From: Hellea sp.
Lineage (GTDB): Bacteria > Pseudomonadota > Alphaproteobacteria > Caulobacterales > Maricaulaceae
Direction of reading: 5' to 3'
DNA: 37,993 nucleotides
NCBI GenBank assembly: GCA_020628425.1
Contig: JAHDEZ010000026.1
Location: 1-37,993, forward strand
The notes under the pieces are model-generated. The model searched no databases. It was not told the DNA's origin and worked only from the letters and a program-made list of their open reading frames with translations. The position numbers and the translations under genes are program-made. Positions 8,543 through 18,154 of the stretch are shown in pieces (position 1 is the stretch's first letter; every line of letters begins with the position of its first letter).

Positions 8543-8953
8543 ATGAATAATTTTTTTAAAATTTTTGCTGTTTCGCATTGCCTTTTATTGTGTGGGTGTG
8601 ACTCCAAACAAAGTAGTCAGTTGTTTGACGGTCCGGACTCCTCTGAAATTTCGAATGAAATAAACATCAATAAAACGCCGACAAATCCCTGTGTCGGAGA
8701 ATATCATAATGTAATAAACTTTACTAATGCAAACTGGAATAGAGGTGTTTCGCGTGCTCGACCTGCGCTCATGTTTAGGAATATGGATGAAATTTTTTTT
8801 GAAGATATAAAGAGCGTCTACATAGAAGCTATTGACCAAACTCGCCAGATTATAAGTAGAAAGTCCGGTGAAAACGGAATACAGGTGATATATTTGTCTG
8901 ATGACTCATTTAATGGTGTAACTTTTGAAAAAGTTTGCTTGAAAACCCAATGA
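8543..8953 (+). CDS. Putative lipoprotein, unknown function
   Basis: This 136-residue protein has a lipoprotein signal: a short basic N-terminus, the hydrophobic stretch IFAVSHCLLLCG and the lipobox LLCGC, with lipidated Cys19 followed by Asp20. Asp after the Cys would favour inner-membrane retention by the enterobacterial rule, which may not hold here. The mature part is polar and without a recognised domain. GGAG lies seven bases before the start. It follows the sulfotransferase by about 100 bases and may have its own promoter. A weak hairpin (GGCACC/GGTGCC, 9000-9026) lies downstream but lacks a T-tract. Confidence 0.6.
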   Translation: MNNFFKIFAVSHCLLLCGCDSKQSSQLFDGPDSSEISNEININKTPTNPCVGEYHNVINFTNANWNRGVSRARPALMFRNMDEIFFEDIKSVYIEAIDQTRQIISRKSGENGIQVIYLSDDSFNGVTFEKVCLKTQ

Positions 8954-9053
8954 CAACTGGTCCAAAAACTGACGGTTGAGTGCGCTTATAAAGCATGTGG
9001 GCACCTATTACCGTAATTTTGGTGCCTCGGGACGATTGAACTTTTTAGCTATC

Positions 9054-10134
9054 TGATTTGCCCATAGCTTTGTAAACACCTTGTTTAGTAGAAATGAAGG
9101 CAAGGAGTTTACTGTATATGCGGGCGTATTCATAAACTGAGGAGTCCGAACGAGAGGATGCTGCGAAGGTCGTTAGCCATATCAGGTCAAGGTCGGCGGC
9201 AGGTCGACTGGATGTCAGCACGACGTCGATTTATGATTAGTCAAGCTTTACACAGACTAGGCTGTTTGTACCGACCTGTGTCTTTAATCCGGCCTTACGC
9301 ATGAGCTTGGCTATTGTATCATGCGCACAGGACGCGCCGAGGCTCAGTAATTCATGGTGAACCTTACGGTAGCCATTTAACACAGCCGCTCTCCGGCGAA
9401 GACTTTTTGATAAGACCGGTTAAATGACTGGTCCGCGAGGTCTAGGCACATCCATTACCATGGCACATGACGCGAACAGAAAGCTCATACTTATGGGATT
9501 TAATAAAGGCGTACTTCACCAGTGCGTCTTTGCGAAAAATGTCGTTGCCTTTTTTAAGATATTGCTTTCTTAGTCAAACGTTTGAATTCAGCCTTTAGTC
9601 GTCGGAGCTCACGCCAGTCCTGCCCATTCCATAGCAGTTCGAGAATTGCGGTGCCAAGCCTACGATTGTCGCTAGTAGTCATTTTAAGCAAAAACTTTGT
9701 AACAGCACTGGACACAATCGGGTCACAGATTAATCTCTACTCTCGTAAAGTAATTGGTTGGTCAATGAAGCCTAGCATGCCGACACCACTGGTTTTAGAT
9801 GCCTTGCCGATGGCCATCTAAAGATGGAAAACTCGGTAATCATTTGTTCGACCACTCAGGCCAAGACCCACAGTTTTACCAACCAAAAGTAGCCTAGCTT
9901 CCTACAGGATCACAATCTAGAGCCAATGATGAGCCGATGGAGGGGCTGCTTTGATAACTCTGTTACGGAAAGCTTCTTCCCCTACTTAAAACGGAGCTGA
10001 ACAGACGGAAAATATACAAAAACAACGAACCTGGCCCGTCAGGACATTTTCGAACATATCAAATTGTTTTCAATCCCAAAACGCATGCATGTTAGTGAAG
10101 TATCTAAGGTGTCTACAAAAACTAGGGCACAACA
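9054..10134 (+). mobile_element. IS3-family element, copy 3 (decayed, with internal inversion)
   Basis: The left end (TGATTTGCCCATAGCTTT at 9054) and right end (AACTAGGGCACAACA to 10134) match the termini of copies 1 and 2. A degenerate orfA start follows at 9118 on the plus strand. From about 9262 to 9625 the sequence runs in the opposite direction: on the minus strand it reads RRLKAEFKRLT, VKYAFIKSHKYELSVRVMC and YRKVHHELLSLGASCAHDTI. After about 9630 the plus strand resumes with KPTIVASSHFKQ, VTD, LYSRKVIGWSMKPSMP and the degenerate integrase end. Many stops make it inactive. No other gene is seen in 8954-10302. Confidence 0.75.
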
Positions 10135-10302
10135 GTTGGTGCTATGCCTTATCCATGAAAGGAGATTAGCTTTCAGTCAAAAACTTGCGACGAATACTTC
10201 TATAACTAACTAGGGAACTTTTTCATTTAACTGTGATAAGGGCGATAATAGGATGTTTATGGCACCTAAAACCTAAATAGTTGTTAGGGGATTAGATAAA
10301 AA

Positions 10303-11229
10303 ATGGAACTACATACTTTAGACAAACAGCTAACCACACTATTATTGATGCGTGGCCCCATGACAGGACGGGAGTTATCCGAGGAAATTGGCGACGTAAA
10401 TCCGATTCTTCTTTGGAAAGCCTGCTATCAGTCCGAACTGTTTCGGCTTATAAATTTTGCCCGTTATTATCTCCGTTATGATGTGACCCGCGATGATATG
10501 ATCCGGTTGAGTCCGTCTGTTCTTCGCGATTTTTTATCGTTTACGCTTGTATATATCGCCGGGCAACGCGGCGATGCCACAGATATGGCAGCTGTCTTGG
10601 CCAATAAACACAGGCTGATTTCGCTCAAGAAGTTAAAGTTCGCCCGCAATACATTATTATCACTCTCCCCGGACATTTTGGAAAAAATCCATTACAAAGC
10701 CTGTTGCTTTATTGCAGGTGATATTTCTTATTTTCTAGCCCATGAAGAACCGCGCATTCACGAGCCAACGGGTTCAAAACTCTATGGTTCGGATATTGAT
10801 ATCATCGTCGTCCATGAAAACGATATGGATCCCGATCTGATAAAACGGGCCGAGGACGAGGTTCTGGCTTACAAACATCGTTGTATCAAAGATCCGGCTA
10901 TCGGTCAGGAAATCGATTTCATTTTCAAACCCGTGCAGAAAATGCTCAGCCAGTTCACCTATGCCGATATTCACCAAAAAATCGCGTGTAAGATTTTATA
11001 TGAAAGTTTCTTTTTATATGGTCGGCTGGACCTTTACGAAAAACTGACCACAGATCTCGAATTCACAGGAACCGTCAAAAAGATCGAAAACGATTTCGCT
11101 ACGGCCCTCGCCGGACGTAAAGCAACCATCAAAAAAATCCTGTCCTTAGGACAGGACGATCTGGATAACATGGACGACAATACACAAAGCCTGTTCTTCT
11201 TCTCGCAGGAACGGCTCGAATTTCAATAG
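10303..11229 (+). CDS. Winged-helix plus nucleotidyltransferase-fold protein, unknown role
   Basis: This 308-residue protein seems to have two parts. Residues 1-65 look like a winged helix-turn-helix (LLLMRGPMTGRELSEEIG), though this is a weak call. Residues 133-210 carry a nucleotidyltransferase signature: FIAGD (136-140), then YGSDIDIIVV (161-170) with the Asp164/Asp166 pair, and a third acidic residue in IDFIF (Asp205). This DxD-plus-D arrangement is that of the polymerase-beta-like superfamily. The spacing between the first glycine motif and the DxD is longer than usual. No toxin or antitoxin partner is adjacent. AGGGGATT provides a ribosome binding site. It converges on trxA, and both share the hairpin at 11248-11266. 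Function is unassigned; nucleotidyl transfer to protein, RNA or a small molecule is possible. Confidence 0.6.
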   Translation: MELHTLDKQLTTLLLMRGPMTGRELSEEIGDVNPILLWKACYQSELFRLINFARYYLRYDVTRDDMIRLSPSVLRDFLSFTLVYIAGQRGDATDMAAVLANKHRLISLKKLKFARNTLLSLSPDILEKIHYKACCFIAGDISYFLAHEEPRIHEPTGSKLYGSDIDIIVVHENDMDPDLIKRAEDEVLAYKHRCIKDPAIGQEIDFIFKPVQKMLSQFTYADIHQKIACKILYESFFLYGRLDLYEKLTTDLEFTGTVKKIENDFATALAGRKATIKKILSLGQDDLDNMDDNTQSLFFFSQERLEFQ

Positions 11230-11240
11230 AACTAACACTC

Positions 11241-11266
11241 AAGAAAAAGCCGCCCCAAGGGCGGCT
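11241..11266 (-). terminator. Intrinsic terminator for trxA
   Basis: A perfect eight-base stem AGCCGCCC/GGGCGGCT with loop CAA occupies 11248-11266. On the minus strand it is followed by TTTTTCTT, a good T-tract. It lies 25 bases past the trxA stop. On the plus strand it could also stop transcription of the nucleotidyltransferase-like gene, but the following GGTTGTTCAATTTT is a weaker tract. Confidence 0.85.
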
Positions 11267-11290
11267 GGTTGTTCAATTTTATGGGTCGTC

Positions 11291-11629
11291 TTATGCGACT
11301 TGACCACCATCAAGGTTTTCAGCAATCCACTCAGAGAGCTTGGATTTGGCGTGAGCACCTGATTTGGTCGCTACGACTTCGCCGCCTTTGAAAATCATCA
11401 GAGTCGGAACACCGCGGATATGAAACTTGGCCGGCGTTTCCGGGTCATCATCAATATTAACCTTGGCGATAGTTACCTTGCCGTCAAACTCTTCGGAGAG
11501 TTCTTCCAAAGCAGGAGCGATTTGTTTACATGGGGCGCACCATTCGGCCCAGAAATCAACAAGAACGGGGGTCTCGGAACCGAGAACATCAGACTCAAAG
11601 GAGTCGTCGCTGACTTTAATGGTTGGCAT
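11291..11629 (-). CDS. trxA: Thioredoxin
   Basis: This 112-residue protein is a canonical thioredoxin, the small cytoplasmic dithiol reductant regenerated by thioredoxin reductase. The active site WCAPCK lies at residues 30-35 (Cys31, Cys34), preceded by VLVDFWAEW. The cis-proline is in RGVPTLMIF. Length is typical for TrxA. It is the last gene of the tsaE-amgK/murU-addB-addA-trxA run, 44 bases after addA, and ends in a strong terminator. Placement next to addAB is a frequent alphaproteobacterial arrangement. Confidence 0.96.
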   Translation of the reverse strand: MPTIKVSDDSFESDVLGSETPVLVDFWAEWCAPCKQIAPALEELSEEFDGKVTIAKVNIDDDPETPAKFHIRGVPTLMIFKGGEVVATKSGAHAKSKLSEWIAENLDGGQVA

Positions 11630-11673
11630 GTGGGGTCCTTCCAGAAATTCTAAAGAGATTCTTTTTCGACTTC

Positions 11674-14600
11674 TTAGGTAGGCATCGCCCTTATCGCCGT
11701 CAAGGCCGCGTCCAAGCCTTGATCAGGGAGGATCATCAAATCCGGGCCATCTGTCCATAAAAGCGCGCACACAATTTTGTGAGACGGATGGGTTAAACGT
11801 ATCATTTCCCGATAGGCAGCCATCTGGCCCCAATAGATTTCCGGCACGTCATCGACCTTATCGGGCGGCGGCCTGTTGGATTTATAATCTACAATATAAA
11901 CCGCATCATCCGTTACAGCCAATCGGTCTATTTGACCTGTCAGCCGAAGATGCTCCGGTAATCCTGCGCCCTGTCCGGCCAGATCGACTTCAGCCCGGCT
12001 ACCAGGGCCAAAAAATTCTGCATAGTCCACATGCTCTAAAACCGCCATGACCTCATCTTCTATGGATGATTTCATTGCGTTTGAGATATCCCCATGCTGT
12101 GCCAGATAGTCTTTTGCCGCCGACCGTCGTTTATCGACTGACATCTCCGGTAATATCTCTAATAGTTTATGGGTTAGATTACCCCGCAGGAACCGATCGG
12201 GTCCTTTGCTGATAAGCGGTGAACGAACAGCTGGTTCAGCATATTTGCCACCGGCCAATAAATAAGACGGTGTCACCCGTCGAATAGTCGCTGTCTCTGG
12301 AGCGGCCAATTCATAAGCCCAATCCGGAATAACTGTTTCAGCCTCTGACTTTTCTTGGGAAATCGTGCGCGGTCGTTTTGGGCTTTGACCGAAAACGCGA
12401 ATATCACCCCAATCAGCTTCGAAGTGGGGTTTCGTCGTTACGTCCAGATGATCCAAAGCATCTGATATTTCTTTATACCAACAACTGTCGTTTTGCAGGC
12501 CTGACTTGGATCGGCTATACCAATAGCCGCAAACCAGTAAACGGCTTTCTGCGCGTGTCATCGCCACGTAAAGCAAGCGTAAAAACTCTTGCTGGGTACG
12601 GGCCTCTTCTTGGGTCCACGCGGGCAAAAGATCCGTAGGTACGCCGGTTTTATTGGGCAGATACACCAGCCCTTTATGTATGTTTGCCTCAGACCACGGA
12701 AGAAGTTGCTCTGAATTTCGCATTGCCGGAACTTGTGTCGTATCCGGCAGGATTACGACTGGCGCCTCCAGGCCTTTAGCCCCATGCACGGTCATCACAC
12801 GCACTTCACCCTGATCCGTATCCATTTCCCTTTTAATATCCTGCTCGTCGGCCATCATGGCTTCGAGGAAATGCTGCAAACTGGGCGCATTTTGCCTCTG
12901 ATGGGCGAGGGCTTTATTCAGAAAAGCTTCAAGCGCGTCCTGCGCTTCGAGCGATAGACGTTTATATATGGATTTCAGATGGCTTTGACCGTCCTCATTG
13001 ACCATGTCGAGCACGCGCCGGTAAAATTCGAACGGCGCAAAGTCACCCGCATAGCTGATTATCTGCCGCAAACGCTCTGTCGTCGATTTAGACTTGAGAT
13101 CTGTCTTCCCGCGCAAAGATGCCCAGAGAGAAACGCCGTCCCGACCATGGGCAATCTCAAAAACGTCATCATCATTATAATCAAATAAGGGTCCCTTCAG
13201 GACTTCGGCCAGTGACAAGTCATCATCCGGCAAGAGAACAAAGCGTGTGAGCGCCAACATATCCTGCACCACCAGACTTTCGGAAATCACCAGACGGTCC
13301 GCCCCGGCAACTGGAATATCTTTTTCTTTCAGGTTTCGAATAACCGCATCAAAGAACTCGGTCCGGCTGCGCACAAGAATTAAGATATCATCGGCCCGCA
13401 TAACACGGGTTTCCCTTAGGTCCCGGTCGTAAATTGGCTCACCTTCATCAAGCCACGTCTTTATCTGTGAGGCAATGGCTGCAGCCAGTTGTTCCCGAGC
13501 ACTAGACTTGGAAAGCCTATCGACAGGTGTTGTATCCCAGGCCTCATTTTCATCTTCGCCGTCCGGCCTCGGTGCCAATGGCCATAGCTCAACCAGCCCT
13601 CTGTCTTCTCGATGGGCTAAATGGCGAATATCGTCCTTGATGGTCGCAACGACCTCAGCGTCGAACATGCGCGACTTGCCGTCATTGTCTCTGAAGACCG
13701 CATCCACCATACGAAGAATATCCGGCGCCGATCGAAAAGACATTTCCATGCGCACGGGCAAAGCTTCTATTTTTCCCGCATCGCGGATACGTTCCATGAA
13801 CTGTTCAGGCCGTGCGCCCTGAAATGAATATATGGACTGCTTCTCATCACCTACGGCAAAGAAGGTTTTGACCTCAGCCAGGAGATCGTTGGGATCTTTG
13901 ACGTCAAAACCTTCCCGAATAGAGTCTATAATAGACCATTGCGACGGCGCCGTATCCTGTGCCTCGTCAACAAGGATATGATGGACTCCATAGTCGAGCT
14001 TATAGAGGATCCATGCCGCCTGTTCGCTTTCCGACAACAGCCGTTTCACAAATTCAATCTGATCGTTAAAATCTAGCGCCCGCAAGCGGGCTTTCTCCGT
14101 TTCGTAATGGGCCACATAGCGCGTGGACATATGAAATATAGCTTCGGTCAGATTGAAGGTTTTAGCGCGTCTCAGGTCATTTTGAATTTTCAAAAGGCGC
14201 GCAATCTCGGTTCCTTGCGGACCTTTCGAACGACCGTAGAACGCCTGAACATCCTCAGGCGCTTTTGTCGTCGTGTAGGTCTTGCGAACGTCCCCTTTCT
14301 GAGTCGTCAACAAGCTCCAATACTTATCAAAAGCTTTGAGCGGATCTTCCAATACCAAGAGCGCGGCCAGTTCATACCCTTTACTGACATCATTGGCATT
14401 TTCACTTTGGGTCAACCCTTTGGCCGCAGCACGGATATCTTCTTTACGCTCGAGCCAGGCCGAAGCCTTCAAGCCATCTACTGACGTATCATTCCCCAGT
14501 CCCAACATTGCGCGCAATGGCTCGACACCTATGGTCTGCCAATCCTGAATTTCGCCAACATGACCAGCCGCCCAACCCATGAGTTTCTCGACCGTCTGGT

Positions 14601-15180
14601 CGGCGCGTTCGGCGGCTAAAGTGCGCACGGCGCTCGCAAGGACACCATCCGGATAAGCATGTGCCTCAGTATAGATTTCAGTTTCGACCCGCTTCTTAAG
14701 GACCTTCGCTTCTTGATCATCCAAGGGCTCAAAACCGGGTTGAATGCCGGCCTCAATTGGAAAACGGCCCAAAATACGCTCACAAAATGCATGGATAGTT
14801 TGAACCTTCAGACCCTCAGGGGTTTCAAGGGCTTTTGCAAACAGACGCCGGGCGTTACGGACGAATTCGCCATCTCGAGCTTTATCTGAATTAAACAGCT
14901 CATTTAGTTTTTGGATCAGCGCTTCTTGCGGCATGACCGACCACTCACCCAAGGTCTTAAACAGTCGGTTCTGCATTTCATTGGCTGCCGCCTTGGTATA
15001 GGTCAGACATAAAATTTTGTCTGGCGGCGTTCCGCCAAGCAATAGACGCGTGACTCTGTCAACCAGAACCTTGGTCTTGCCGGAGCCGGCATTAGCGGAT
15101 GCCAGACGTGAGCCTTTTGGGTTTGCCGCCTTGACCTGGGCGGCCGTTGCGGCAGCGAGATCTGGGCGGTCAACTGTCAT
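11674..15180 (-). CDS. addA: Double-strand break repair helicase-nuclease subunit AddA
   Basis: This is the UvrD-like (SF1A) helicase and nuclease subunit of AddAB, which resects double-strand breaks for RecA loading. From ATG 15180 it has 1168 residues. Walker A is ANAGSGKT (about 29-36). Other motifs in order are HILVDEAQDTAPSQWS (Walker B, II), VGDEKQSIYSFQGARPEQF (III), VMTVHGAKGLEAPVVILP (V) and LLYVAMTRAESRLLV (VI). The C-terminal RecB-type nuclease motif is YIVDYKSNR, with the catalytic Asp and Lys. A longer frame begins at GTG 15198, but a GGGAGGGG ribosome binding site six bases before ATG 15180 decides for the latter. This ATG overlaps the addB stop by 11 bases, so the subunits are translationally coupled. 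Confidence 0.96.
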   Translation of the reverse strand: MTVDRPDLAAATAAQVKAANPKGSRLASANAGSGKTKVLVDRVTRLLLGGTPPDKILCLTYTKAAANEMQNRLFKTLGEWSVMPQEALIQKLNELFNSDKARDGEFVRNARRLFAKALETPEGLKVQTIHAFCERILGRFPIEAGIQPGFEPLDDQEAKVLKKRVETEIYTEAHAYPDGVLASAVRTLAAERADQTVEKLMGWAAGHVGEIQDWQTIGVEPLRAMLGLGNDTSVDGLKASAWLERKEDIRAAAKGLTQSENANDVSKGYELAALLVLEDPLKAFDKYWSLLTTQKGDVRKTYTTTKAPEDVQAFYGRSKGPQGTEIARLLKIQNDLRRAKTFNLTEAIFHMSTRYVAHYETEKARLRALDFNDQIEFVKRLLSESEQAAWILYKLDYGVHHILVDEAQDTAPSQWSIIDSIREGFDVKDPNDLLAEVKTFFAVGDEKQSIYSFQGARPEQFMERIRDAGKIEALPVRMEMSFRSAPDILRMVDAVFRDNDGKSRMFDAEVVATIKDDIRHLAHREDRGLVELWPLAPRPDGEDENEAWDTTPVDRLSKSSAREQLAAAIASQIKTWLDEGEPIYDRDLRETRVMRADDILILVRSRTEFFDAVIRNLKEKDIPVAGADRLVISESLVVQDMLALTRFVLLPDDDLSLAEVLKGPLFDYNDDDVFEIAHGRDGVSLWASLRGKTDLKSKSTTERLRQIISYAGDFAPFEFYRRVLDMVNEDGQSHLKSIYKRLSLEAQDALEAFLNKALAHQRQNAPSLQHFLEAMMADEQDIKREMDTDQGEVRVMTVHGAKGLEAPVVILPDTTQVPAMRNSEQLLPWSEANIHKGLVYLPNKTGVPTDLLPAWTQEEARTQQEFLRLLYVAMTRAESRLLVCGYWYSRSKSGLQNDSCWYKEISDALDHLDVTTKPHFEADWGDIRVFGQSPKRPRTISQEKSEAETVIPDWAYELAAPETATIRRVTPSYLLAGGKYAEPAVRSPLISKGPDRFLRGNLTHKLLEILPEMSVDKRRSAAKDYLAQHGDISNAMKSSIEDEVMAVLEHVDYAEFFGPGSRAEVDLAGQGAGLPEHLRLTGQIDRLAVTDDAVYIVDYKSNRPPPDKVDDVPEIYWGQMAAYREMIRLTHPSHKIVCALLWTDGPDLMILPDQGLDAALTAIRAMPT

Positions 15181-18154
15181 GGGTCGCCCCTCCCTCACCT
15201 AGTTTCGCCCATTCGGCCCGGCGCGCCAGAAGGTCATAATCACCATAGTCGTTTTTATATTGAACTCTGGGCTGTGAATAATAGGCGGTATCCAATTTAT
15301 CGAATTCGGCAATAAGCTTTTTGAGGTTGTTCAGCGCATCCACCTGCAACTGATCCACTTGCGTCTCACCCACAACAGAATCGGCTTTGGTTTGGCCCTC
15401 TCCCGCGCCTTTGATCCGGATATATTGCAAATCAACCACCGGACCGGGCTTCACGCCTTTGAAAGCCCCGGCCTCAACCATAGACGCCAAAAGCGGCATT
15501 TGGGGATCAAACCCGGCTTTCACGACGGCCTTAGTGGGAATAGTCCCAGTCTTAAAATCAAAGACCGTATATTCTCCGCGAACCTTTTCGATCAGATCCG
15601 GTTGCCCGGACAGGGTGAAATTCACGTCATCTAAAAACATTTCATCCCTGATTTCCGAGATAATATCATCGGCTTGCTCCAAGCCTCGAGCCTTCAATAT
15701 GTCAATCAGGTCAGCTGCTACGCGCCGCAGACGCACGGACTCTCGTGACAGATGAATAGGCTCAAATCCATGCTGTAGAAACTGCGCCTCAAGCGCCATT
15801 GTCAATTTACCCACGGCATTGGTCGGCAGGGTCTGTTTATGCTGTTTTAGAAACAGCTCGATACCCTTATGCAGCGCGTTCCCATATTCCCGGGGTCCGG
15901 CCGTGACAGTCAGCGGTCCCAGAGGTTTAAGTCCCAAAACATATTGACCGTAAATCGCATAAGGGTCCCGGATCCAGGTTCTTATCTTCGTCACAGAGAG
16001 CTTTCGCCCTTTAGGCCAGCGGGCATCGACAGGCGGGCGCGGTTCGGGCGGTCTTGCGGATTCCACATCGTCTGGCGCTACATAATCCAGATAACGCGCC
16101 CATAAATGATAAGGCCTCTCCGGCTCCAATGCGGTGGCAGACGCCTCACCCAATCCGCCTTTGATCAGGGTTTTCAGCCGCCAGAGCCAGCGCGACGCCA
16201 CGCGAGGTCCGTCCTCAGAGCGCTGCGCACGGGTCAGGATCACATTGGGATTAGAAGCCAATTGCTGAAAGTCATGGGCTGCCAATCCTAATCGCCGCTC
16301 TGGCAAAGACAGGCCGAGCTCAGCCCGCATACCTCGGCTAAGAAAAGGTCGATGGGGCGGGCGCGCAGGCCAAATACCTTCGTTCAACCCACCCAATATA
16401 ATTATATCCGCCGTCAACATACGGGCTTCCAACGGGCCCAAAATCTGCAAACGAGGATGAGTGCCATAACGCGCCCTGACAACACGTCCACGCATGAGCG
16501 TGCCAAATAATCGACTAAAAGCGGTCAAATCCACATCGCCAAACTCACCGCCATAGGCCATAAGTTCTTCTATCAATGAGGCCGCCTTTTCACCCGCATC
16601 CCCCTGCCATAAACAAGCCGCGCCAGAGACCTCGTCATCGGCCGCAATAGCTTCAGCCACTTCGGTTAATCGACGCGCCCATTCGGGCACGGCCAATAAA
16701 TCTGCCTTTAAAGGCGCAAGCCGTTCCAACCAGCCATTCAGTGTCTCATCTTTTAACCCTTTAAGGGCGTCATCCAGATCCCGTCGAAACTTTCCCTTTT
16801 CCAAGCCACGCCAATGGCTCGCGACCTCCCCGCGAGACAGCCCGCAAGCCGTCAATGGGTGTTTGAACAGAGCAGCCATTTCCAAAGGTGACGCCATGCT
16901 TTGCGACAAGCCTAAGATACTTGATAAAAACGCACCAAGAGATGTCTCTTCCAACGGCTCACCTTGCGTGTAATCCACATTGATGTGCCACCGTCGCAAG
17001 CGGGCTTTGACCCGACGTGCCAGAGACGGATCAGGGGTGACTACCGCAACTGTTTTGTCTCCATCTTGAACTGCTTCGCGCATGATCAGCGCAATGGTCA
17101 TGGCCTCTTCATCATCGGTGCGACATTCAATGATGGACAAACCGTCCAATGCCTCTCGAAAGAAATTCTGGTTCTTGGCCCCTTGCGTTAGAGTTTCAAT
17201 TCGCTCCGGCCAACCTGCCGTCGCATCTGCCGGTACGAGCGCTTCGGATATGAGTGATAGGCGCGGATTTTCACCGCGCTTTTCATCGCCTATTGTTGGA
17301 ATCTGCTCTCGCTCATAGCCGAGATGAGAAATTAGCTTCTTGAGCGCGAATTGCGGGTGCTCTGGGGTTTTTGGATATTCCCGAGCGCCTCGAACCTCCT
17401 GTTTTAACCGGACATCGTTCCAAGCTTCATCCGGCATGTTCTTATCAAGCCCGGGCAAAACTATCAGCCCGTCTTTAAGTTGGCTGACACAACCCATTAA
17501 TCGAGCATTGGCCGCTAGCGTACCCGTTGAGCCTGCAATTATCACCGGGTGGTCTGGCGGATTGTCCTCCCAAAGATTGGTAAGCGCATGTAAAAGCGCC
17601 ACGCGACGAGCCATAGATTCCATGACGTTCAACTGAGCCAGGTGCGAGGGCCAAAGACTCTGTAAAATTTCGTAAAACTTCGCTGCTTCCTGGAAATGCA
17701 GAGCCGCCATTTTCTGTATCTCACCCAGCTTTCCTATATGTTGCAGACCGATTTCTTCCATAGCTGCGTCATCAAGAATAGCCGCCAATGGGTTGGCCAA
17801 AGCCAATTGCGCGGCCGGATCTAGCGGGTCGCCTTTAGCCTGGTGCATACGGCCGATGAGTGCCGCCAGTTGAAACTGCCTTTGCGCGCCTGGCATGGGT
17901 GGTTTGACCAAGCCGGTCAGATAGCCGGGTTCAAAAGGCGGTTCATCCGGATCGATATCACCTAGCGGTCGCATGCGCGGCAAAATACGAGCGCCTGTCT
18001 CGCCGGTGAAAATCTCAGCCAGCTCCCGAACAGCTCGTCGTGTCGGCAGTAAAATCAGCGCATCACCCAGACGGTCGCCAAAACGCAACTCCAGTTCCCG
18101 GGCGAGAATGCTCAGAAACGGGGCGCCGGCCGGAATGGTGACGACATTATTCAT
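15170..18154 (-). CDS. addB: Double-strand break repair protein AddB
   Basis: This 994-residue protein is the AddB subunit of the alphaproteobacterial type. It has an inactivated helicase-like N-terminal region (ALILLPTRRAVRELAEIF at about 33-50) without a Walker A lysine, which fits a Chi-scanning or structural role. The helicase-like core includes LRLQILGPLEAR-like and IILGGLNEGIWPARP segments. The C-terminal nuclease domain carries EYTVFDFKTGTIPTKA, with the catalytic Asp and Lys. The four cysteines that hold an iron-sulfur cluster in Bacillus AddB are not seen in the matching places; for example, WIRDPYAIYGQYVLGL carries none. Its start overlaps the amgK-murU stop by eight bases, and its end overlaps addA, so all three should be made from one transcript. 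Confidence 0.95.
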   Translation of the reverse strand: MNNVVTIPAGAPFLSILARELELRFGDRLGDALILLPTRRAVRELAEIFTGETGARILPRMRPLGDIDPDEPPFEPGYLTGLVKPPMPGAQRQFQLAALIGRMHQAKGDPLDPAAQLALANPLAAILDDAAMEEIGLQHIGKLGEIQKMAALHFQEAAKFYEILQSLWPSHLAQLNVMESMARRVALLHALTNLWEDNPPDHPVIIAGSTGTLAANARLMGCVSQLKDGLIVLPGLDKNMPDEAWNDVRLKQEVRGAREYPKTPEHPQFALKKLISHLGYEREQIPTIGDEKRGENPRLSLISEALVPADATAGWPERIETLTQGAKNQNFFREALDGLSIIECRTDDEEAMTIALIMREAVQDGDKTVAVVTPDPSLARRVKARLRRWHINVDYTQGEPLEETSLGAFLSSILGLSQSMASPLEMAALFKHPLTACGLSRGEVASHWRGLEKGKFRRDLDDALKGLKDETLNGWLERLAPLKADLLAVPEWARRLTEVAEAIAADDEVSGAACLWQGDAGEKAASLIEELMAYGGEFGDVDLTAFSRLFGTLMRGRVVRARYGTHPRLQILGPLEARMLTADIIILGGLNEGIWPARPPHRPFLSRGMRAELGLSLPERRLGLAAHDFQQLASNPNVILTRAQRSEDGPRVASRWLWRLKTLIKGGLGEASATALEPERPYHLWARYLDYVAPDDVESARPPEPRPPVDARWPKGRKLSVTKIRTWIRDPYAIYGQYVLGLKPLGPLTVTAGPREYGNALHKGIELFLKQHKQTLPTNAVGKLTMALEAQFLQHGFEPIHLSRESVRLRRVAADLIDILKARGLEQADDIISEIRDEMFLDDVNFTLSGQPDLIEKVRGEYTVFDFKTGTIPTKAVVKAGFDPQMPLLASMVEAGAFKGVKPGPVVDLQYIRIKGAGEGQTKADSVVGETQVDQLQVDALNNLKKLIAEFDKLDTAYYSQPRVQYKNDYGDYDLLARRAEWAKLGEGGATHDS

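Noticed and set aside
9000-9026. GGCACC/GGTGCC hairpin after the lipoprotein gene as a terminator
   Set aside because: The loop is 15 bases long and no T-tract follows; kept only as a remark.
9582-9821. Plus-strand open frame of 79 codons
   Set aside because: It crosses the inversion junction of IS copy 3, with antisense orfA in its first part and a real orfB scrap (LYSRKVIGWSM) in its second. It is a chance chimera.
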